Assembly: GCA_002308955.1 (NCBI GenBank)
Contig: DBWJ01000075.1
Location: 2,309 to 12,848 of the forward strand
DNA length: 10,540 nt
Origin: Lachnoclostridium sp. UBA1241
GTDB taxonomy: Bacteria > Bacillota > Clostridia > Lachnospirales > Lachnospiraceae
Direction: 5' to 3'
A program made the translations under genes and the position numbers. Positions 1 through 5,001 of this stretch are shown here, one piece after another. Below the pieces are notes generated by a model that saw nothing but the letters and a program-made list of their open reading frames with translations, searched no databases and had not been told where the DNA came from. Position 1 is the stretch's first letter. Each line of letters starts with the position of its first letter.

Positions 1-824
1 CCGACGCAGGTGGAATACGCCTTCACGACGCCGACGACCTCGTCGATCTTCAAGGTCGGCAGGCCCGCTCCGATCGGCGCGTAGGCCGCGAGCGTATTCG
101 ACGACGTGGTGTAGGGGACGATGCCGTAGTCGATGTCCCGCAGCGCGCCGAGCTGTGCCTCGAAGAGGATGCTCTTTCCTTCCTTAACGGCATTCTTAAG
201 CATCTTGCCGGTGTCACAGATGAACGGCTTGAACTTCTCCGCATAATCATTCACCCAGTTAAGCAGTTCCTCATAGGTAACCGCTTCCGCACCGTAAACA
301 CCGGTCAGCGTCAGGTTCTTCCAGGTGAGCAGATCCTGCAGGTGCTCCTTCAGGCGCTCGGGATAGAACAGCTCGCCGGCGAGAATCGTTTTCTTTTGGT
401 ATTTGTCGGAATAGAAAGGCGCGATCCCCTGCTTGGTGGAGCCGTACTTCTTGTCCGCAAGACGTGCCTCTTCAAGACCGTCCAGCGCTCTGTGCCAGGG
501 CAGAAGAAGCGACGCGCGGTCACTGATTCGAAGGTTGTCCGGCGTAATTGCCACACCCTGCGCAATAACAGTCTGCATCTCGGAATACAGATTCTCGAGA
601 TCCAGCGCTACGCCGTTTCCGAGGATGTTCATGACACCCTTACGGAAAATTCCTGACGGAAGAAGATGGAGAGCGAACTTACCGAATTCGTTAACTACCG
701 TGTGACCGGCATTTCCGCCGCCCTGATAACGGATTACATAGTCGAAGCGTTCGGTCAAAAGGTCGACCATGCGGCCCTTTCCTTCGTCGCCCCAGTTGAT
801 TCCTACAATTGCGCAATTACTCAT
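1..824 (-). CDS. purA: Adenylosuccinate synthetase, divergent clostridial type (3' end outside window)
   Basis: PurA joins IMP and aspartate using GTP to make adenylosuccinate, the first committed step from IMP to AMP, in the cytoplasm. The first 274 of roughly 425 residues are visible. The N-terminus carries the GTP loop WGDEGKG with the catalytic Asp at residue 13, and GGGNAGHT with the catalytic His at 41, the same numbering as the E. coli enzyme. ISDRA follows near 100 and VVGVVKAYST at the window edge. The IMP-site region differs from the textbook form: GSTKQGIAPFYSDK near 128-141 replaces GTTGRGIGPAYEDK, and FEAQLGALRD near 221-230 replaces FEGAQGTLLD. This pattern matches a PurA branch I recall from Lachnospiraceae. 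Intact Asp13 argues against the phage PurZ variant. The ATG at 824 follows AAGGAAGG at 833-840 with an 8-nt spacer. It is preceded by its own promoter, so it is probably transcribed independently of the MIF gene upstream. Confidence 0.96.
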   Translation of the reverse strand, partial: MSNCAIVGINWGDEGKGRMVDLLTERFDYVIRYQGGGNAGHTVVNEFGKFALHLLPSGIFRKGVMNILGNGVALDLENLYSEMQTVIAQGVAITPDNLRISDRASLLLPWHRALDGLEEARLADKKYGSTKQGIAPFYSDKYQKKTILAGELFYPERLKEHLQDLLTWKNLTLTGVYGAEAVTYEELLNWVNDYAEKFKPFICDTGKMLKNAVKEGKSILFEAQLGALRDIDYGIVPYTTSSNTLAAYAPIGAGLPTLKIDEVVGVVKAYSTCV

Positions 825-865
825 ACGGGAAACCTTCCTTAAATGAAAATTTTACACCACAATAT

Positions 866-894
866 AATATACAGGTTTTCCTGTCATATTACAA
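866..894 (-). promoter_or_regulatory. Candidate purA promoter
   Basis: On the minus strand, TTGTAA (889-894) and TATATT (866-871) are separated by exactly 17 nt, a good match to a housekeeping sigma-A promoter. It lies in a 117-nt gap that is markedly AT-rich compared with the neighbouring genes. Transcription would start near 859, giving a leader of about 35 nt that contains the AAGGAAGG ribosome binding site. A second TATATT at 861-866 would need an unfavourable 22-nt spacer. No riboswitch fits in so short a leader. Confidence 0.7.
871..884. promoter_or_regulatory. Perfect dyad in the spacer of the purA promoter (candidate operator)
   Basis: The sequence ACAGG-TTTT-CCTGT is a perfect 5-bp inverted repeat around four T residues. 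It lies between the proposed -35 and -10 boxes, touching the first base of the -10. A protein bound here would block RNA polymerase, so an operator is plausible. I cannot match it to a named regulator: it does not look like the Bacillus PurR box or the Gram-positive LexA box. The arms are short, so chance is possible. Confidence 0.4.
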
Positions 895-941
895 CATAAA
901 TCTTCGCTGGGAAGCAGGTATTTTTTTGTGCATTTCATGCA

Positions 942-1283
942 TCAGAAATTGGACCCGTTCCAGCCCCAGTCCGCAAGCGGATGATAAGTCACATAAATCG
1001 CGCTTCCGGGGATTCCGAGCTTTTGGGAAAGCATGTCGCAGATCTGCCCGGTAAGCTTGTTATAATCCTCCGAGGGAGCGTTTCCGAGAAGCGCCACTTC
1101 GACATAAGCGCCCTTATCAAGCTTCTTTCCGCCGAACCAGAGGTCATAGCCGTCCTGGATTCCGACCATCAGATAGGCCTCTCCCTTGTGAAGCGTCGTG
1201 ATCAGCTTTCCGAATTCGCTCTTGATTTCTTCTTTCCCGGTGTCGTCCACCTTCACGGTGAACTTCGCGTCGATCATCGGCAT
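942..1283 (-). CDS. MIF-like tautomerase (macrophage migration inhibitory factor family)
   Basis: This 113-residue protein has the length and layout of the MIF branch of the tautomerase superfamily, whose members form trimers and interconvert keto and enol forms of compounds such as phenylpyruvate. Proline follows the initiator Met, and removal of that Met would expose the catalytic Pro1. Lys33 sits where MIF has Lys32 of the active site. The C-terminus IYVTYHPLADWGWNGSNF parallels the human MIF ending [20 protein letters not shown]. The CXXC pair of human MIF is absent, so thiol-oxidoreductase activity is not expected. There is no signal peptide. The ATG lies 1 nt after the TAA of the phosphatase gene, and its AAAGGAGA site (1292-1299) overlaps that gene's last codons, so translation is probably coupled. 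The physiological substrate is unknown; a host-directed role, as seen in some parasites, is speculation here. Confidence 0.88.
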   Translation of the reverse strand: MPMIDAKFTVKVDDTGKEEIKSEFGKLITTLHKGEAYLMVGIQDGYDLWFGGKKLDKGAYVEVALLGNAPSEDYNKLTGQICDMLSQKLGIPGSAIYVTYHPLADWGWNGSNF

Positions 1284-1284
1284 G

Positions 1285-2607
1285 TTACTGTTCTCCTTTC
1301 ATTTTCGCAAGCAATGCGTTTTGTAATTCCTCTCCGATCCCCATAGACCGGTAATAGTTTTGTATTGTCCCGAATGTTTCGTGAAGCATTGCGATAAATG
1401 CCATCATATACTCTTCATGCGGGATCACAATGTTCATATCGATGTCCGGGAAGTTCTCGTGAAACTGCATCAGCCGTTCCCGGTTAGCGGTCTTGGTGAC
1501 CATATAGTCAAAAACGATATCCGATTCAGAGGCACCGCACAGAAGGAGGATTAGCGCCGTCAGAACGCCGGACCGGTCTTTGCCTGCCGAGCAGCTGTAC
1601 ATGACACCGGTTTCGGAAGTCGCGATAAGGCGAAGGGCTTCCGCCGTGCCCTTTGATTCCGCGATGGCAAGATAACTTCCGGGAACCGCTTCCACGCTTT
1701 CGGGAACGAAACTCCCTTCAACAATCGGGCAAATGTGATACGAAAAGCCTTCCACGCCGGATAGTCCGTGGGGCGTGCGCTCGACTTCCCCCGCTGCCCG
1801 AAGATCCAGGATCGTGGTGATGCCGGCTTTTTCCAAAAAAGCTATGTCATTTGCCGAAGGGGCTTTCGGCATATCGCTTCGGAGTACGCGCATCGTCTTT
1901 GTGTACCGATTAGTGCCTTCAATCCGGAACGTGCCGAGATCCCTTGTATTCCGCGTCGTTTCAAGAAGCGATTCGGGGTTTCTTACCCATGCGTTGTCAT
2001 ATCCGTCGGTAAGCGGCTCGCCGCGCTCCATCCGGTCAAGTTCCGAAAGGCAGGCTTCCACGGACTCCGCAATGAACGCGTCGCTCATCTCTCTCGTAAA
2101 GAAGAATATCTCTCCTTCCGGCTTCTCTGTAAGGAATTCGTGCATATTCTTCTGCAAGGTGTCAAGGTCAAAAGCCGCAACTTCGGAAAGCGGCTCCCGT
2201 TCAAAATCCGCCGGTACCGGCAGGTTATCACTCAGATGATACTTCGCTGCAATGTGCGGATTCACAAGCGAGTAATCGTTATGAAGCCGGTCCACGTTGC
2301 CTTCAATCCGCGGATTCCAGTCATACCGGTCATAGACAAAATGCCGGTACCCGAGGTCCTGAAGAAGATGCAGGTAATACCCGAGATAAAGGTCGTCCTG
2401 CTTCATCCGTTCCCCGAACCGCTCGCGAAATCCGACGAAATTGTATGTCTTTTTCCATCCGCCGCACGGATACAAAAAGAAATGACTGTTTCCGCCCGTC
2501 CGGAAATCCGGAAGCACCGAACCGAACCGGAGCCTGTCCGGATTCTTAAACGCGCGCCGCCGTATCAATTCTTCCGTAATGGCCAGATGTACCGTGCTGG
2601 ATGCCAT
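1285..2607 (-). CDS. Fusion of a zinc-phospholipase-C-like domain and a tyrosine phosphatase domain
   Basis: The 440-residue protein has two parts. Residues 1-200 resemble the zinc-dependent phospholipase C-like family (Zn_dep_PLPC type): an N-terminal SSTVH, GSVLPD near 29-34, NSHFF near 40-44 and YLHLLQD near 78-84 supply candidate metal ligands (His7, Asp34, His42, His80, Asp84). Residues 218-440 form a Y_phosphatase3-type protein tyrosine phosphatase, with NTRDLG at 220-225, RVLRSDMP near 240-247, ILDLR at 266-270 and the P-loop CSAGKDRSG starting at Cys339 and including Arg345, the full CX5R signature. No signal peptide or membrane segment is seen, so it is probably cytoplasmic. It starts 9 nt after the rlmI stop, with GGGGG in the gap, and is followed after 1 nt by the MIF gene. 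The phosphatase assignment is firm. The first domain is by motif resemblance, and its substrate is unknown. Confidence 0.85.
   Translation of the reverse strand: MASSTVHLAITEELIRRRAFKNPDRLRFGSVLPDFRTGGNSHFFLYPCGGWKKTYNFVGFRERFGERMKQDDLYLGYYLHLLQDLGYRHFVYDRYDWNPRIEGNVDRLHNDYSLVNPHIAAKYHLSDNLPVPADFEREPLSEVAAFDLDTLQKNMHEFLTEKPEGEIFFFTREMSDAFIAESVEACLSELDRMERGEPLTDGYDNAWVRNPESLLETTRNTRDLGTFRIEGTNRYTKTMRVLRSDMPKAPSANDIAFLEKAGITTILDLRAAGEVERTPHGLSGVEGFSYHICPIVEGSFVPESVEAVPGSYLAIAESKGTAEALRLIATSETGVMYSCSAGKDRSGVLTALILLLCGASESDIVFDYMVTKTANRERLMQFHENFPDIDMNIVIPHEEYMMAFIAMLHETFGTIQNYYRSMGIGEELQNALLAKMKGEQ
1292..1299 (-). promoter_or_regulatory. Ribosome binding site of the MIF-like gene, inside the upstream gene
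   Basis: AAAGGAGA lies 8 nt upstream of the ATG at 1283 and overlaps the last sense codons of the phosphatase gene, whose TAA is one base before that ATG. The arrangement implies that ribosomes finishing the phosphatase re-initiate at the tautomerase. Confidence 0.75.
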
Positions 2608-2616
2608 AAATCCCCC

Positions 2617-3825
2617 TTACTTTTCTTCGCAAACCTGGAAGATGAGAAACTTCAGATAGTAGGACTCGTCCGAATTCCAAAGGATCGGATGGTCCGGCGC
2701 CTGCGTCCGGAATTCCACCTGACGGAGACGCTTGTGTACGCTCTGCGCTGCCTGCGCGATGGTCTCGGTGAACAACTCCTGCGTCATAAAATGCGAGCAG
2801 GAACAGGTCGCCAGATAGCCGCCGTCCTTCACAAGGCGGAGACCTCGCATGTTGATCTCACGATAGCCCTTGATGGCATTTTTCGTCGCCTCACGGGACT
2901 TCGTAAACGCCGGCGGATCAAGGATGACAACATCATAACGCTCTCCCGCCGCTTCCAGCTCGGGAAGCAGCTCGAAAACGTCTGCGACGCGAAATGCGAC
3001 GGTTTTCTGAAGTCCGTTCAGCGCAGCGTTCTCCTCTGCCTGACGGATTGCCGTTTCGGAAGCGTCCACCGCAAGAACGGACGATGCCCCTGCAATTCCC
3101 GCGTTCAAAGCAAAGGAACCGGTGTGCGTGAAGCAGTCTAAAACCTTCGCGCCTTTGCAGAGTTTCTGGATGGCCCGGCGGTTGTACTTCTGGTCAAGGA
3201 AGAAGCCCGTCTTCTGGCCTTCCGCCACATCGACGAAATACTTCACGCCGTTCTCACAAATCTGCACCTTCGTATCAAACGGTTCGCTCAGGAACCCTTT
3301 ATATCGTTCCATTCCCTCGAGCTCACGGACCTTCGCGTCGCTCCGCTCGTAGATGCCGCGGATCCGGATGCCGTCCTTAGCGAGTTCTTCACAGAGAAGG
3401 TCCAGCACAAGCTTCTTCATGCGGTCCATGCCGAGAGCAAGCGACTCCACAACAAGAACGTCTTCGTACTTGTCGACGGTGAGGCCCGGAAGCCAGTCCG
3501 CTTCGCCGAAAATCAGGCGGCAGCTACTCGTATCAACGGTCTTCTTACGGTACTCCCACGCGGCGCGGACGCGTATCCGAAGGAACTCCTCGTTCACCTC
3601 GGTATCCTTACGTCTTGTGAGCATGCGGACACGGATTTTCGAGTTGTCATTGATAAAGCCGATGCCCATGGGGAAGCCGTCAAAATCTCGCACAGCCACA
3701 AGGCAGCCGTTCTCGCCGCTGCCGGTTACCGAGGCGATTTCGTTGTCGTAGATCCAGAGACCGCCCCTCTTCAGACTGCGGCCTTCGCCCTTTTTCAGGG
3801 TGACGATTCTTGAAACCTCAAACAT
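2617..3825 (-). CDS. rlmI: RlmI-type 23S rRNA (cytosine-C5) methyltransferase
   Basis: A class I SAM-dependent RNA methyltransferase of the RlmI/YccW family. The E. coli member makes m5C1962 in 23S rRNA. With the start at 3825 the protein has 402 residues, the usual family length. Residues 1-75 form the PUA-like RNA-binding domain (LKKGEGRSLKRGGLWIYDNEI). The middle contains EGQKTGFFLDQKYNR near 202-216, the SAM-binding motif VLDCFTHTGSFAL at 228-240, and AVDAS near 252-256. LDPPAFTKS is at 302-310 and TCSCSHFM near 340-347, which supplies the likely catalytic cysteine. A longer reading frame back to 3870 exists, but its first 15 residues lie in a large inverted repeat, and GGAAAGGA sits correctly before the ATG at 3825, so I chose the short start. 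It heads a tight unit with the phospholipase-like/phosphatase gene and the MIF gene. Exact target cytosine is inferred from the family. Confidence 0.92.
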   Translation of the reverse strand: MFEVSRIVTLKKGEGRSLKRGGLWIYDNEIASVTGSGENGCLVAVRDFDGFPMGIGFINDNSKIRVRMLTRRKDTEVNEEFLRIRVRAAWEYRKKTVDTSSCRLIFGEADWLPGLTVDKYEDVLVVESLALGMDRMKKLVLDLLCEELAKDGIRIRGIYERSDAKVRELEGMERYKGFLSEPFDTKVQICENGVKYFVDVAEGQKTGFFLDQKYNRRAIQKLCKGAKVLDCFTHTGSFALNAGIAGASSVLAVDASETAIRQAEENAALNGLQKTVAFRVADVFELLPELEAAGERYDVVILDPPAFTKSREATKNAIKGYREINMRGLRLVKDGGYLATCSCSHFMTQELFTETIAQAAQSVHKRLRQVEFRTQAPDHPILWNSDESYYLKFLIFQVCEEK

Positions 3826-3832
3826 ACTAGTT

Positions 3833-3840
3833 TCCTTTCC
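3833..3840 (-). promoter_or_regulatory. Ribosome binding site deciding the rlmI start
   Basis: GGAAAGGA on the minus strand ends 7 nt before the ATG at 3825. The upstream in-frame ATG at 3870 has no such site and lies within the arm of the inverted repeat, so translation from 3825 is preferred. Confidence 0.7.
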
Positions 3841-3844
3841 GGGT

Positions 3845-3918
3845 GCCGTGGCTGCCTGCGGAGTAGGCACGAACCGGGAGCTGAATCCCTCTCGTGCCTA
3901 CTCCGGGCGCGCCACGGC
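3845..3918. repeat. Long nested inverted repeat (about 29 bp of stem) between gtrA and rlmI
   Basis: Outer arms GCCGTGGC (3845-3852) and GCCACGGC (3911-3918) match perfectly over 8 bp. Inner arms CGGAGTAGGCACGA (3859-3872) and its complement (3892-3905) match perfectly over 14 bp. Short pairings between them (GCC 3854-3856 with GGC 3906-3908) and inside them (GGGA 3876-3879 with TCCC 3886-3889) extend the structure, leaving a 6-nt loop. No T-run follows on either strand, so it is not a standard intrinsic terminator. It fills most of the 111-nt gap and ends shortly before the rlmI ribosome binding site. It may be a leader hairpin, an RNA processing or stability element, or a dispersed palindromic repeat. 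Confidence 0.85.
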
Positions 3919-3936
3919 GACTGAAATATATGTCTG

Positions 3937-4419
3937 TTATTGATTTTCACTTTCAACTTCTGATGTTGTCGCGTCTTCCTTCTTCTTCCTGAAAACGAAC
4001 AATTTACTTAGGACGTAGTTCAGGATGATGACCACAATCCCGGTGATGGCCTTCGCCCAGAACCCCTCGAAGGAGAACAGGGCGCCGTCGAGACCGATAG
4101 CCACAAGGCCGGACGGAAGGGTCATCTCGATGATTCCGGTGAAGATACGGGAGCCGACGAATTTGCCGGCCTCTATGGTAATTGCCTTCGCCCCGTGGGC
4201 CTTGCTTTCAAACACATAAATGTGGCTCGTCACATAGGCAAATGCGACGGCACACACCCACGCGATGGAATTCGTGATGATGAACTCGACGCCCTCTCCG
4301 GCCAGTCCGAAGCCCTTCTGGATGATGAACGTGACGACGAAATTCACAAGTGTCGTCAGACCTCCGAAGATGGCGTAAAGGATGATTTCCTTGTGCTTTT
4401 TGTAGATTTCCTTGATCAT
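3937..4419 (-). CDS. GtrA family small membrane protein
   Basis: A 160-residue protein with four predicted membrane segments, near 12-34, 46-66, 88-112 and 122-142, and a charged C-terminal tail. The order and signature residues (YAIFGGLTTLVNF near 15-27, YVTSHIYVF near 62-70, the ending NYVLSKLFVFRKK near 134-146) fit the GtrA/DPMS family. Members are thought to help move polyprenyl-linked sugars across the membrane or assist polyprenyl-phosphate glycosyltransferases in wall polysaccharide or teichoic acid glycosylation. No glycosyltransferase gene lies next to it here, so its partner is unknown. I chose the ATG at 4419 because GGAAAGG (4427-4433) precedes it by 7 nt. A longer frame to 4497 would run through the terminator hairpin of the upstream Nudix gene and add a sequence untypical of the family. 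Confidence 0.87.
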   Translation of the reverse strand: MIKEIYKKHKEIILYAIFGGLTTLVNFVVTFIIQKGFGLAGEGVEFIITNSIAWVCAVAFAYVTSHIYVFESKAHGAKAITIEAGKFVGSRIFTGIIEMTLPSGLVAIGLDGALFSFEGFWAKAITGIVVIILNYVLSKLFVFRKKKEDATTSEVESENQ

Positions 4420-4426
4420 TTTTATG

Positions 4427-4433
4427 CCTTTCC
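4427..4433 (-). promoter_or_regulatory. Ribosome binding site deciding the gtrA-family start
   Basis: GGAAAGG on the minus strand stands 7 nt before the ATG at 4419. It begins within the end of the T-rich tract that follows the upstream hairpin, so transcripts ending at that hairpin would lack it. Confidence 0.7.
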
Positions 4434-4464
4434 AAAACAAAAGGACCGCTTGTGCAGTCCTTTT
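4434..4464 (-). terminator. Intrinsic-terminator-like hairpin after the Nudix gene
   Basis: On the minus strand AAAAGGAC (4464-4457) pairs with GTCCTTTT (4446-4439). The stem continues past one mismatch by two G-C pairs around a 4-nt loop, and is followed by the T-rich tract TTTTGTTTT. It begins 8 nt after the Nudix stop codon. Because the gtrA-family ribosome binding site follows immediately, there is no room for a separate promoter between them. The downstream gene must depend on read-through or on a start point inside the Nudix gene. Confidence 0.75.
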
Positions 4465-4472
4465 CGCCTTTT

Positions 4473-4925
4473 TCAGAAATACTTGCGGGAACCCCACAAA
4501 TTGTTCTTCTTCAATTCCAAATACTCGTTATAAGCTTTTTCCAAGATCTGCTTCTCATTGGTGAATTTCAGCAGATGATAGGCTTCATGGTATTTGTAAT
4601 ATCCGGAGTCCACAAAGTATTCCTCTCGCTGTGGTTTGCTATAATAGTTGTCCGACATCATAAGGTACCAATGAACGTCCTTCATTACTGTATCCGCAGG
4701 CGTAGTGAAACTGTATTGGCTCTTGCCGATGTACTTGATGATGCGGGCGTCGGCACCGGACTCCTCTTTCACCTCACGAAGAGCAGTGTCCTTGTGATCC
4801 TCGCCTTCCTCTACCGTTCCTTTCGGAAGAACCCAGCCTTCATACTTGTGCTTGTAGTTCTTATACAGTAATAATATCTTTCCTCTGAAAATAACAACAC
4901 CACCGCAGCTCGTAGCCTCTGTCAT
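4473..4925 (-). CDS. Nudix hydrolase, Ap4A/DIPP-like
   Basis: A 150-residue Nudix hydrolase with a complete box: Gly36, Glu42, Arg50-Glu51, Glu54-Glu55 and Gly57 within GTVEEGEDHKDTALREVKEE, matching GX5EX7REUXEEXGU. The lead-in SCGGVVIFRGKILLL and WVLPKGTVEEGE, plus the later QYSF and VHWYLM, resemble diadenosine-tetraphosphate or diphosphoinositol-polyphosphate hydrolases, so cleavage of dinucleoside polyphosphates or another nucleoside diphosphate-linked compound is likely. The substrate cannot be fixed from sequence. I start at 4925 because AGGGGG (4933-4938) precedes it by 7 nt. The frame is open to 4997, but that extension overlaps the promoter and lacks a ribosome binding site. The gene has its own promoter and terminator-like hairpin, so it may be expressed as a single unit. 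Confidence 0.92.
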   Translation of the reverse strand: MTEATSCGGVVIFRGKILLLYKNYKHKYEGWVLPKGTVEEGEDHKDTALREVKEESGADARIIKYIGKSQYSFTTPADTVMKDVHWYLMMSDNYYSKPQREEYFVDSGYYKYHEAYHLLKFTNEKQILEKAYNEYLELKKNNLWGSRKYF

Positions 4926-4932
4926 AAGAAGA

Positions 4933-4938
4933 CCCCCT
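4933..4938 (-). promoter_or_regulatory. Ribosome binding site deciding the Nudix start
   Basis: AGGGGG on the minus strand ends 7 nt before the ATG at 4925. In-frame ATGs at 4943 and 4997 have no comparable site, and the latter lies upstream of the proposed -10 box. Confidence 0.65.
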
Positions 4939-4965
4939 GTCATTGGTGTGTCACATATTGAGGCT

Positions 4966-4994
4966 ATTATACCCGAAAATGCGGATAAGTGCAA
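4966..4994 (-). promoter_or_regulatory. Promoter of the Nudix gene
   Basis: A perfect -10 box TATAAT (4966-4971) lies 17 nt downstream of TTGCAC (4989-4994), a partial -35 match. Transcription would start near 4959, giving a leader of about 34 nt before the ATG at 4925. The -35 region lies at the very end of the upstream methyltransferase gene. Confidence 0.75.
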
Positions 4995-5001
4995 CACTTA
5001 T
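4985..5001. promoter_or_regulatory. Perfect 7-bp palindrome over the -35 box of the Nudix promoter (candidate operator)
   Basis: ATAAGTG (4985-4991) and CACTTAT (4995-5001) are exact complements around a 3-nt centre. The element covers the whole -35 hexamer and also contains the TAA stop of the methyltransferase gene. A dyad in this position is typical of a repressor site. No T-run follows to suggest a terminator, and I cannot name the regulator. Confidence 0.5.

Noticed and set aside
921..941. Small TGCAT-N3-ATGCA palindrome next to seven T residues after the MIF stop
   Set aside because: The stem is only 5 bp and AT-rich. On the coding strand it is followed by A residues, not T, so it does not work as a terminator for the MIF gene.
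1768..3141. A 457-codon open frame on the plus strand
   Set aside because: It runs antisense across the end of rlmI and most of the phosphatase fusion, both with strong family motifs. Its translation is rich in Arg, Lys and Cys without any recognisable domain, as expected of a frame opposite a real gene.
3826..3870. A 15-residue N-terminal extension of the RlmI-type protein
   Set aside because: It is encoded by the arm of the inverted repeat, has no ribosome binding site of its own and is absent from the usual family start, whereas the ATG at 3825 has a good site.
3845..3918. Intrinsic terminator for the GtrA-family gene
   Set aside because: The stem is strong, but no run of T follows on either strand, so it was listed as an inverted repeat instead.
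3922..3960. Possible promoter for rlmI (TTGAAA with TATATT on the minus strand)
   Set aside because: The spacing is about 20 nt for the best -10 and the boxes overlap the end of the gtrA-family gene. The match is too weak to list.
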